Part shown: positions 6,537-12,689 of the stretch, piece by piece
Numbering within the stretch: the stretch's first letter is position 1
Layout: every line of letters starts with the position of its first letter
Origin: Myxococcales bacterium
GTDB taxonomy: Bacteria > Myxococcota_A > UBA9160 > SMWR01
DNA: 12,689 nt
NCBI GenBank assembly: GCA_022571825.1
Contig: JACZXC010000032.1
Span: 1-12,689, forward strand
Direction of reading: 5' to 3'
Position numbers and translations under genes: made by a program
The notes under the pieces: model-generated
What the model was told of the DNA's origin: nothing
The model's input: the letters and a program-made list of their open reading frames with translations, nothing else
Database searches by the model: none

Positions 6537-6544
6537 GGGAGGGG
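6537..6544 (+). promoter_or_regulatory. Strong ribosome binding site of the aconitase gene
   Basis: GGGAGGGG ends 4 nt before the ATG at 6549 and fixes that start. A nearer ATG at 6545 is out of frame. Confidence 0.65.
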
Positions 6545-6548
6545 ATGC

Positions 6549-8834
6549 ATGCCGGCCATCGAGACGACGCCCGAGCTGGTGCGCAGGGTCTACGCGACCC
6601 TCGAGCGCAACCTCGAGGTCATCCGCCACCGCCTGGACCGGCCGCTGACCTACGCGGAGAAGATCTTCCTGGGGCACATGGCGGATCCGGAAACTGAGGG
6701 GCTCGAGTCGGGAAGCAGCTACGTCGCGCTTCGCCCCGATCGCGTGGCGATGCAGGATGCGACGGCTCAAATGGCTCTTCTCCAGTTCATGCTGGCCGGA
6801 AAAGACGAGACCGCGGTGCCGACCACCATTCACTGCGACCATCTGATCCAGGCCTACGCCGGCGCCGACGCCGACATGGTGACTGCAAGGGAGACCAATC
6901 GCGAGGTCTATGACTTCTTGCGGACCGCCTCGGGTCGCTACGGGATCGGCTTCTGGGGACCCGGTGCGGGGATCATCCATCAGGTGGTGCTCGAGAAGTA
7001 CGCGTTTCCGGGCGGCATGATGATCGGCACCGATTCACACACGCCGAACGCCGGCGGACTCGGGATGTTTGCCTGTGGAGTCGGCGGTGCCGACGCGGTG
7101 GACGTGATGGCCGGCTTCGGCTGGGAGGTGCTGTCCCCGGCCATCGTCGGGGTGCATCTGACCGGGGAGCTCGGCGGATGGACGGCCCCCAAGGACGTGA
7201 TCCTGAAGGTGTGCGAGATCCTGACGGTCAGCGGCGGCACGAATCGCGCGATTGAATACTTCGGTCCGGGGACGCGGTCGATCAGCGCCACCGGCAAGGC
7301 CACCATCTCCAACATGGGGGCTGAGCTCGGCGCCACCACGTCGATCTTTCCCTACGACGACCGCATGGCGACCTACCTCGAAGCGACCAGGCGCTCGCAG
7401 ATCGCGGAACTCGCCAACGAGCGGGCGGATCTGCTGCGGGCGGACCCACAGGTGGAGTCGGACCCCGAGCGCTTCTTCGCCAAAGTGATCGAGATCGATC
7501 TCTCCAAGCTCGAGCCCCAGGTCGTGGGTCCCCACACCCCGGACCTCGTGCGTCCCGTCTCGCGTCTGGCCGCTGACGTCGCCGAACATGGTTACCCCGA
7601 ACGGCTTTCCTCGGCGCTGATCGGAAGCTGCACGAACTCCTCCTACGAGGATCTGGAGCGCGCAGCGGACGTCGCGCGTCAGGCGAGCAGGCGTGGCGCG
7701 CGCACCCGGACCCGACTCTGGATAACGCCGGGATCCGAGCAGATTTACCGCACCATTCGCCGCGACGGGCAAATGCAGAGCTTCGAGGAAATCGGCGCCA
7801 CCGTGCTCGCCAACGCGTGCGGTCCGTGCATCGGACAGTGGAAGCGCGACGATATCGGGGCCGGCGAGGAGAACTCGATCATCAACTCGTACAACCGAAA
7901 CTTCCGGCGGCGCAACGATGGGAACGCTGCCACGAGTGCGTTCATCGCGAGTCCGGAAATCGTCGTGGCCTTCGCGCTGGCAGGCCGACTCTCGTTCAAC
8001 CCGCTGAGCGACGAGGTCGAGGGCGAGGATGGCGTCCGATTCAAGCTCGCGGCTCCGGCACGGGCTCCCGACGTGCCGCCCGAGGGATTCGTCCACAGCG
8101 TCGAGGGTTACATTGCGCCGCCGACGGATCGATCCACTCTGGAGGTCGAGGTGGCCCCGGACAGTGAGCGGCTGGAGCTGCTGCAACCGTTCCCGGCCTG
8201 GGACGGTCGCGATTTCGAGCGGCTCCCGCTTCTGTTGAAGACGCGGGGCAAGTGCACGACGGACCACATCTCTCCGGCGGGTCGGTGGCTCCGATTTCGC
8301 GGGCACCTCGATCACATCAGCGACAACATGTTCTTCGGCGTGGTGAACGGCTTTACCGGGAAGACGGGGGAAGGGCTCGACCAGCTTTCGGGGGAGCGAG
8401 ACCAGGCCTTCTCCGCCATCGCCCGCCACTACAGCGCCGAGGGTCTGCGCTGGGTCAGCGTGGGCGACGAGAATTACGGCGAGGGATCGAGCCGCGAACA
8501 TGCCGCCATGTCGCCGCGTCTGCTGGGCTGCGCGGCGGTGATCGTCCGAAGTTTCCCCCGGCTTTACGAGGCCAATCTCAAGAAACAGGGCGTTCTGGCA
8601 CTGACCTTTGTGGACCCCACCGACTTCGACCGAGTTCTCGAAACAGATCGGGTGAGCATCCGCGGACTTGGAGACCTGGCGCCCGGACGCGAGCTCCAGG
8701 TGACTTTGCACCACGAGGACGGCTCCGAGGACGACGTGCGCGGTGCGCACACCCTCAACGACCAGCAGATCCGCTGGTTCCAAGCCGGCTCCGCCCTCAA
8801 CCTTCTGCGGGCTGAGAACGGCGCACCCGACTGA
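6549..8834 (+). CDS. Aconitate hydratase, mitochondrial-type
   Basis: Aconitase isomerises citrate to isocitrate through cis-aconitate in the TCA cycle, in the cytoplasm, with a [4Fe-4S] cluster. At 761 residues the protein matches the mitochondrial-type class (about 750-780) rather than E. coli AcnA (about 890) or AcnB. The cluster ligands are Cys361 (IGSCTNSS), Cys424 and Cys427 (ACGPCIGQ), each three positions from pig heart aconitase Cys358, 421 and 424. Other active-site motifs are GTDSHTPNAGG (160-170, Asp162 and His164), NSYNRNFRRRNDG (446-458), TTDHISPAGR (570-579), and GEGSSREH with Ser647, Ser648 and Arg649 in the C-terminal swivel domain. All expected catalytic residues are present. 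The gene appears to have its own promoter overlapping the upstream stop codon and is followed by a 142-bp gap, so it is probably transcribed alone or with the M20 gene. No clear terminator hairpin with a T run follows it. Confidence 0.96.
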   Translation: MPAIETTPELVRRVYATLERNLEVIRHRLDRPLTYAEKIFLGHMADPETEGLESGSSYVALRPDRVAMQDATAQMALLQFMLAGKDETAVPTTIHCDHLIQAYAGADADMVTARETNREVYDFLRTASGRYGIGFWGPGAGIIHQVVLEKYAFPGGMMIGTDSHTPNAGGLGMFACGVGGADAVDVMAGFGWEVLSPAIVGVHLTGELGGWTAPKDVILKVCEILTVSGGTNRAIEYFGPGTRSISATGKATISNMGAELGATTSIFPYDDRMATYLEATRRSQIAELANERADLLRADPQVESDPERFFAKVIEIDLSKLEPQVVGPHTPDLVRPVSRLAADVAEHGYPERLSSALIGSCTNSSYEDLERAADVARQASRRGARTRTRLWITPGSEQIYRTIRRDGQMQSFEEIGATVLANACGPCIGQWKRDDIGAGEENSIINSYNRNFRRRNDGNAATSAFIASPEIVVAFALAGRLSFNPLSDEVEGEDGVRFKLAAPARAPDVPPEGFVHSVEGYIAPPTDRSTLEVEVAPDSERLELLQPFPAWDGRDFERLPLLLKTRGKCTTDHISPAGRWLRFRGHLDHISDNMFFGVVNGFTGKTGEGLDQLSGERDQAFSAIARHYSAEGLRWVSVGDENYGEGSSREHAAMSPRLLGCAAVIVRSFPRLYEANLKKQGVLALTFVDPTDFDRVLETDRVSIRGLGDLAPGRELQVTLHHEDGSEDDVRGAHTLNDQQIRWFQAGSALNLLRAENGAPD

Positions 8835-8893
8835 TTGCCACCGCCGAAGACCCGGCTGCCAACGACCCGCCTCGAGTTCGCCCGGTTGAATCC

Positions 8894-8922
8894 TTGAGGA
8901 CTGGCCGCGCATCTGATACCGT
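8894..8922 (+). promoter_or_regulatory. Promoter of the fadR-like/glpD operon
   Basis: TTGAGG (8894-8899) and TACCGT (8917-8922) are spaced by 17 bp, and TGA directly before the latter makes it an extended -10. The predicted start point is near 8930, leaving a leader of about 47 nt that carries the purine-rich binding site. It overlaps the FadR-type operator. Confidence 0.5.
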
Positions 8923-8947
8923 GGTCGGACCTCGGACCTCAGACCAC
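8921..8947. promoter_or_regulatory. FadR-type operator with nested repeats
   Basis: TGGTCGGACC at 8922-8931 matches the TGGTCnGACC core of E. coli FadR sites and the general FadR-subfamily GntR pattern GT-N3-AC. It begins on the last base of the -10 and covers the predicted start point. A wider inverted repeat, GTGGTC (8921-8926) and GACCAC (8942-8947), encloses it. Three tandem 7-mers run through it: TCGGACC at 8925 and 8932, and TCAGACC at 8939. The adjacent gene encodes a FadR-like protein, so autorepression is the simplest reading. Confidence 0.6.
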
Positions 8948-8960
8948 AGATCGGTAAGGG

Positions 8961-8972
8961 GGGGAGGGGGAG
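8961..8972 (+). promoter_or_regulatory. Ribosome binding site of the fadR-like gene
   Basis: A purine run containing GGAGG (8963-8967) and GGGAG (8968-8972) precedes the TTG at 8977 and the GTG at 8983. GGAGG suits the TTG (9 nt) and GGGAG suits the GTG (10 nt), so the start is uncertain by two codons. Confidence 0.55.
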
Positions 8973-8976
8973 CAAC

Positions 8977-9741
8977 TTGGCGGTGGAGCTCGAGCGTCTC
9001 CCGACCTCGCGGCGGGCCGATGGGGTGGTGGACCGGCTGCGATCTCTGATTCTAACGGGTGGTTATTCCCCCGGTTCTCGTCTGCCCAATGAGCGAAAGT
9101 TGGCCGACGCCCTGGGCGTGAACCGGGGATCGGTCCGGGAGGCGCTGCAGCGACTCGAGTTCCTGGAGCTGATCGACGTCCGCCACGGGCAGGGGAGCTT
9201 CGTCCGGGAGATCTCGGCCTCGTCCGCCCTCCAGCTGGTGGAGGCGCTGCTGGGCGACCGCCGCACCATCACCCGGGACCTTCTCGCGCAAATCCTCGAG
9301 TTTCGGCGCCACATCACGATTCATGTGGTCGAGCTGGCGGCGGTCCATCGGACTCCGCAGCTCCTCGAGCGCGCTCGGGAGCTCCTCGCCCAGGAGGATC
9401 AGGCGGGCCGCGACCCGGCGCGCGCCCTCGAGATCGACCTCGAAATGAATGCCCTCCTCGGCCAGGCGACGGGCAACCTGATGTACCAGTTCCTGAGCAA
9501 CCTGTTTACCAAGCTGATTCGCCGGCTCGGTCCCCTCTACTACAACGATCGACGCGATCACACGCGTTCCCATCGGACCCACCGTGCGCTGCTCGCGGCG
9601 CTCGAAGCGGGCGACCCCGCCGGGGCCGGCCGCATCCTCGAGGAGATGCTGCGCTACAGCGAGGAAGCGATCCTGGCCGAGGCGGAACAACTCGAAGCCG
9701 AGGGCCTGATCGGACCCAATGCACGAGGGGATGCCTCTTGA
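8977..9741 (+). CDS. GntR/FadR-subfamily transcriptional regulator
   Basis: The 254-residue protein has an N-terminal winged helix-turn-helix (about 15-77) with LPNERKLADALGVNRGSVREALQRL and wing VRHGQGSFV, and a C-terminal helical FCD domain (about 100-235). The ligand domain resembles E. coli FadR: EIDLEMN, then ATGNLMYQFLSNL and RRLGPLYYN correspond to FadR's ELDYNIF, ASGNPIYGLILNG and RIGRHYF. Usual FCD metal ligands are partly lost: Asp154 and His202 remain, but the expected histidines near 158 and 226 are Asn and Arg. This fits a metal-free, acyl-CoA-type ligand site as in FadR, which is inference. It is the first gene of an operon with glycerol-3-phosphate dehydrogenase, overlapping it by 4 bp, and carries a FadR-type operator at its own promoter. 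The effector might be acyl-CoA, glycerol-3-phosphate or another lipid intermediate. The start is TTG at 8977 or GTG at 8983. Confidence 0.9.
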   Translation: MAVELERLPTSRRADGVVDRLRSLILTGGYSPGSRLPNERKLADALGVNRGSVREALQRLEFLELIDVRHGQGSFVREISASSALQLVEALLGDRRTITRDLLAQILEFRRHITIHVVELAAVHRTPQLLERARELLAQEDQAGRDPARALEIDLEMNALLGQATGNLMYQFLSNLFTKLIRRLGPLYYNDRRDHTRSHRTHRALLAALEAGDPAGAGRILEEMLRYSEEAILAEAEQLEAEGLIGPNARGDAS

Positions 9742-11408
9742 GCCAGGTCCCCTGGTCCCTCGCCGAGCGCGCGGCGGATCTGACGCGGGCCGAACGCGAC
9801 GGTGTGGAGCTTCTGGTGGTGGGCGGAGGCATCACCGGCGCGGGAGTCCTGCGGGACGCGGCAACCCGCGGACTTCGCGCCCTGCTCGTCGAGCGCGGAG
9901 ACTTCGCGTCGGGAACGTCGAGCCGCTCGTCGAAGTTCGTGCACGGCGGCCTGCGCTACATCGGCGAAGGGCAGCTCGCGACGACCCGAGCGGCGTGTCG
10001 CGAACGTGACCTCCTGCTGCGTCTGGCGCCTCATCTGGTCGAGCGGGTTCCCTTTCTGCTTCCGTCCTATGCGGACAAGACTCCACTCTGGCAGGTGCGC
10101 TCGGCCCTCTGGATCTACGCCGCCCTGGCGAACTTCAGGGCGCCCTCTCGGTTTCGGATGCTCGCCCCCGAGGAGGTGAAGGATTTTTCCCGTGACCTCC
10201 GCAGCCGTGGCCTGCGCGGCGCGGGGCTCTACTACGATGCCCGGGTCGATGACGCACGCCTCGTAATCGAGACGCTGAGGAGCGCGCGTTCCCTGGGCTG
10301 CGCTGCGGTGAACCACGCCGAAGTGATCGAGTTCGCGACCGATTCCCAGGGGCGTCGAAAGATCACCGGTGCGCGGGTGCGCGACCGTCTCGACCGACGG
10401 ACCCTTTCGATCCGGGCGGAGGTGGTCGTGAACGCCGCTGGACCGGCGGTCGACCGCGTTCGCGGGCTCGACCGTCCGGTGAAGCGGCCCGAGCTGCGGT
10501 GCGCCAAGGGCGTTCACCTGGTGATTTCCGGAGACCGGATCCACACCCGGGGCACGATCACCTTTCCCGGTTCCGACGGCCGACACCTGTTCCTGTCTCC
10601 CTGGGGCGACGTCGCGCTGATCGGGACGACCGACAGCTTCACCGACGAAATCGACGATCCCGTCGTGACCCCCGAGGAGGTTCGATACCTGCTCGATGCG
10701 GTGCGCGCCGCATTTCCCGGCGTCGAACTCGGGATCAGTGACCTGCGCAGCGTCTACGCCGGCGTACGGCCACTCCCCGCTGGCCCCGACGCCAGCACAC
10801 CGCCGTCTTCGGTATCCCGCGAGGACCGCATCTACCGGGATCCCTCCGGCCTGCTGTCGGCGGCCGGGGGGAAGCTCACCACCTACAGGGCGATGGGCGA
10901 GAAGATCGTCGACCGGGTCCTGGAGCAGATGCCAAGGGCGAGACGCCGGGAATTGGGACGAAGCCGCACGGCGAGCCTGCCGCTCCGCGACGATGACTTC
11001 GAACCCCAGGAATTGGAATCGGGACTGAGGCTTCGTTTCGGGCTGGGTCCGCTGCAATCCGAGCATCTCGTGAGGACCTACGGTGCACGGGCGGAGGCGC
11101 TCCTGCTCGCCGTTCCCGAAGCGCTTCGGCGTCCGATCGGTCGATCGCGCTACACCCTCGCGGAAATTCCGTGGACGCTGAGGACGGAGTGCCCGGCGAC
11201 GCTCTGCGACCTTCTCGAGCGGCGCCTGCGCGTCGCGATGTTTGCCCCGGGCCAGGGGCTCCCCGAGCTCTCCCTGATCGCTCAGACGGCGGCTGAGGGC
11301 GCGGGCTGGGATGCCGACCGCACCCGTGCGGAGATGCGCGCGTACACAGAATCCATTCACGGTCGTTATCGGATCGCCGAATCCACCCGGAAGCGCAGCG
11401 CCGCGTAG
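9738..11408 (+). CDS. glpD: FAD-dependent glycerol-3-phosphate dehydrogenase
   Basis: This 556-residue flavoenzyme oxidises sn-glycerol-3-phosphate to dihydroxyacetone phosphate and passes electrons to quinone at the inner membrane. The dinucleotide-binding motif GGGITGAG is at 29-36, followed by SSRSSKFVHGGLRY (61-74), the family signature. Substrate-site motifs of the GlpD type are YAGVRPL (Arg344), SREDRIY (Arg361) and GGKLTTYR (377-384). A C-terminal cap domain spans about 420-545. There are no cysteine motifs as in the anaerobic GlpA subunit and no glpB or glpC neighbours, so the aerobic GlpD type is likely. The TTG start overlaps the regulator stop as TTGA, with GAGGGG 7 nt upstream, so translation is probably coupled. 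The lipid kinase gene follows after 14 bp. Regulation by the upstream FadR-like protein is likely. Confidence 0.94.
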   Translation: MSQVPWSLAERAADLTRAERDGVELLVVGGGITGAGVLRDAATRGLRALLVERGDFASGTSSRSSKFVHGGLRYIGEGQLATTRAACRERDLLLRLAPHLVERVPFLLPSYADKTPLWQVRSALWIYAALANFRAPSRFRMLAPEEVKDFSRDLRSRGLRGAGLYYDARVDDARLVIETLRSARSLGCAAVNHAEVIEFATDSQGRRKITGARVRDRLDRRTLSIRAEVVVNAAGPAVDRVRGLDRPVKRPELRCAKGVHLVISGDRIHTRGTITFPGSDGRHLFLSPWGDVALIGTTDSFTDEIDDPVVTPEEVRYLLDAVRAAFPGVELGISDLRSVYAGVRPLPAGPDASTPPSSVSREDRIYRDPSGLLSAAGGKLTTYRAMGEKIVDRVLEQMPRARRRELGRSRTASLPLRDDDFEPQELESGLRLRFGLGPLQSEHLVRTYGARAEALLLAVPEALRRPIGRSRYTLAEIPWTLRTECPATLCDLLERRLRVAMFAPGQGLPELSLIAQTAAEGAGWDADRTRAEMRAYTESIHGRYRIAESTRKRSAA

Positions 11409-11410
11409 AG

Positions 11411-11416
11411 TAGAAT
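11411..11416 (+). promoter_or_regulatory. Possible internal -10 before the lipid kinase gene
   Basis: TAGAAT matches five of six -10 bases and ends 6 nt before the ATG at 11423, a spacing typical of leaderless starts. GGGAG at 11418-11422 directly abuts the ATG, too close for normal Shine-Dalgarno use. No -35 or TGn is seen, so this is tentative. Confidence 0.3.
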
Positions 11417-11422
11417 TGGGAG

Positions 11423-12352
11423 ATGGCTCCCCGGACCCTCGTGATCCTCAATCCCATGAGCCGCGCCGGGGTAACCGCCAGACGGTGGACCTCGGTGGAG
11501 CGAAAATTGCGGGAAGTGCTCGGAACCATCGAGGTGGAGCAGACCCGGGGTCCGCGGGACGCCGAGCGCCTGGCTCGAGAGGGCGCGCGCGCCGGGTTCG
11601 AGCGAATCGTCGTGGCCGGCGGCGACGGGACCCTGAGCGAAGTGACCTCGGGCTTGCTCGAGGCCGGCCTTGGCGATGCCGTCGAGGTCGGGCTGCTTCC
11701 CCTGGGCACCGGCGGAGATTTTCCGCGCAGCCTGGGCCTCCCCCGCGATCTCGACAGCGCCATCGCCTGCATCGCGGCGGGAATCCGGCGGCGAGTCGAC
11801 GCGGGCCGGGTCCGATACATCGACCTGCGGGGGCGCGAGGTCGCGACCCACTTCCTGAACGTCATGAGCGCCGGAATCAGCGGATTCATCGTCGAGGGGA
11901 TGAAGAGCACCACGCGGGCCCTGGGCGGCACGGCAGCTTTCTTGATCGCGACCCTGCGAGGGGTCGTGAGGTATCGCGCGGAGCCGGTGCGCCTTCGCGT
12001 CGACGGTGAGTGCGTCTACGAAGGTCCTCTGCTGTTGGCGGTCGCGGCGAACGGGCGCTATTTCGGCGGGGGCATGGCGGTTGCACCCAAGGCGGAGCTC
12101 GACGACGGCTTGCTCGATATCGTCTGGGTGCCGGAGATCTCGAAGCGGAGGCTCATCGCCAAGCTCGGCCTGATCTACCGGGGCCGGCACCTCGACGAGC
12201 CCGAGATCGGGTATCGGCGGGGCCGGGTGGTCGAGATGGAGGCTCTGGCCGGATCGGTTCCTCTCGAGATCGACGGCGAGTTCCGGGGAGCGCTACCCGC
12301 GCGCGTCGAGATCTTGCCGAATGCCCTCTCGCTCGTCGGACCCGTGGGTTGA
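11423..12352 (+). CDS. Diacylglycerol kinase catalytic-domain lipid kinase (YegS/DagK-like)
   Basis: The 309-residue length is normal for soluble bacterial lipid kinases of the DAGK_cat/NAD-kinase-like fold. They phosphorylate diacylglycerol, phosphatidylglycerol or other lipid alcohols, including sphingoid bases. Visible motifs are NPMSRAG (10-16), the nucleotide-binding GGDGTLSEV (66-74), LPLGTGGDFPR (92-102), ANGRYFGGGM (209-218), the DDGLLDI segment (227-233) and the catalytic-region EIDGE (282-286). The usual GTGND is GTGGD here, a variant seen in some relatives. There are no transmembrane helices, unlike the small DgkA kinase. It lies 14 bp after glpD and overlaps the next gene by 4 bp, so it is in the operon. 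Diacylglycerol kinase makes phosphatidate, which suits a glycerolipid-turnover operon, and a sphingoid-base substrate is conceivable given the SPT-like gene upstream. The substrate is not determined by the sequence. The ATG at 11423 is preferred because later starts would remove the first beta strand. Confidence 0.9.
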   Translation: MAPRTLVILNPMSRAGVTARRWTSVERKLREVLGTIEVEQTRGPRDAERLAREGARAGFERIVVAGGDGTLSEVTSGLLEAGLGDAVEVGLLPLGTGGDFPRSLGLPRDLDSAIACIAAGIRRRVDAGRVRYIDLRGREVATHFLNVMSAGISGFIVEGMKSTTRALGGTAAFLIATLRGVVRYRAEPVRLRVDGECVYEGPLLLAVAANGRYFGGGMAVAPKAELDDGLLDIVWVPEISKRRLIAKLGLIYRGRHLDEPEIGYRRGRVVEMEALAGSVPLEIDGEFRGALPARVEILPNALSLVGPVG

Positions 12353-12689
12353 GCGGCGGCGTTCTCGCCCAGGTCCGTTCGGCGTGCGCTCGGGTGATGG
12401 ACGGCGCGCGCTGGGTTCGGATCGTGCCGGAGGCTCTCGCGGCGCTGGCCCAGGACCTGGCCGAAGCGCGGCCGCCCGACCCCCACCTGGACCCGGCCCA
12501 CGACCCCACCGGGGACAGCGATGCGCGCCTGGCCTACGTCCTGATTCTGGACGCGATCAACTTCGGCTCGGGCTATTTCCCCTATCTGTCAAAACGTCCA
12601 GGTCTCTCGGGCTATTTCACCGTGGCGATCCGTCTGAGGGAACGTTTCCAAGCGAGGGGACCCTGGAACGCCACCGATCTCTCCGCGCT
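12349..12689 (+). CDS. Probable queuosine-salvage (Q_salvage/DUF2419-like) protein, 3'-truncated
   Basis: The frame is open from the TTG at 12349 to the end of the window (113 residues seen). Visible features are an N-terminal helix VLAQVRSACARVMDGARWV, then IVPEALAALAQDLAEA, an acidic/proline linker, and LAYVLILDAINFGSGYFP (62-78) followed by KRPGLSGYFTVAIRLRERF. The V-R-x-C helix plus the LDAINF motif recalls Q_salvage (Qng1-type) proteins, which release queuine from queuosine 5'-monophosphate for reuse in tRNA modification. This comes from recall of family patterns without a search, and the catalytic part is outside the window. The TTG forms a TTGA overlap with the kinase stop, like the regulator/glpD junction, and keeps the N-terminal helix complete. 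GTG at 12394 or ATG at 12397 would remove it. The Shine-Dalgarno match is weak, so coupling to the kinase is likely. Confidence 0.6.
   Translation, partial: MSGGVLAQVRSACARVMDGARWVRIVPEALAALAQDLAEARPPDPHLDPAHDPTGDSDARLAYVLILDAINFGSGYFPYLSKRPGLSGYFTVAIRLRERFQARGPWNATDLSA

Noticed and set aside
8835..8893. Terminator after aconitase
   Set aside because: I found no stable stem followed by a T run in this stretch; termination may be factor-dependent.
7035..8975. A 646-codon minus-strand open frame opposite aconitase
   Set aside because: The aconitase frame has every catalytic motif; the antisense translation is low-complexity Arg/Gly/Val-rich with no domain.
9654..11360. A 568-codon minus-strand open frame opposite glpD
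   Set aside because: It is antisense to a clear GlpD and has no recognisable motif.
1..12689. CRISPR array, tRNA, rRNA, insertion sequence, prophage or attachment site
   Set aside because: No repeated spacers, no tRNA-like cloverleaf, no transposase or integrase frame and no flanking direct repeats were seen.

Overview
The window is about 12.7 kb of GC-rich (by eye mid-60s %), densely packed bacterial chromosome from a Gram-negative (diderm) organism. Evidence for an outer membrane is a pair of Mla lipid-transport proteins (MlaA, MlaC). The sphingolipid-type alpha-oxoamine synthase, mitochondrial-type aconitase, frequent GTG/TTG starts and very high GC third positions suggest an uncultured deltaproteobacterial, Myxococcota-like or Binatota-like lineage. 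That placement is inference. No phage, insertion sequence, CRISPR array, rRNA or tRNA was seen.

Layout. (1) 1-2422: the 3' part of a gamma-glutamyltransferase gene runs tail to tail into a serine-palmitoyltransferase-like gene, and their 3' ends overlap by 8 bp. (2) 2423-2674: a divergent regulatory region with a 7-bp-stem hairpin, a tandem 8-mer and a plausible mlaA promoter. (3) 2675-4111: mlaA and mlaC face each other with 6 bp between stop codons. (4) 4203-6521: an alpha/beta hydrolase and an M20 metallopeptidase diverge from a tiny shared promoter. Both start codons sit 8 nt after an extended -10 element, so both mRNAs look leaderless. (5) 6549-8834: aconitase, whose probable -10 element contains the stop codon of the preceding gene. 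(6) 8894-end: a FadR-like regulator, FAD-dependent glycerol-3-phosphate dehydrogenase, a YegS/DagK-type lipid kinase, and the start of a probable queuosine-salvage (Q_salvage/DUF2419-like) protein that runs off the window. This is one operon, with two TTGA stop/start overlaps.

How the genes fit together. Region 6 looks like a glycerol/lipid-turnover operon whose own regulator sits first. Its promoter carries a sequence (TGGTCGGACC) that matches the TGGTCnGACC core of classical FadR operators, placed over the -10 and start point, which suggests autorepression by an acyl-CoA- or lipid-responsive FadR-like protein. Regions 1-3 hold envelope-lipid genes (sphingoid base synthesis, phospholipid retrograde transport), although they are not one operon. 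Nothing here is clearly a new defence or biosynthetic system. The most distinctive signals are regulatory: the FadR-type operator, the paired leaderless promoters, and the recurrence of GCTAGC at gene starts.
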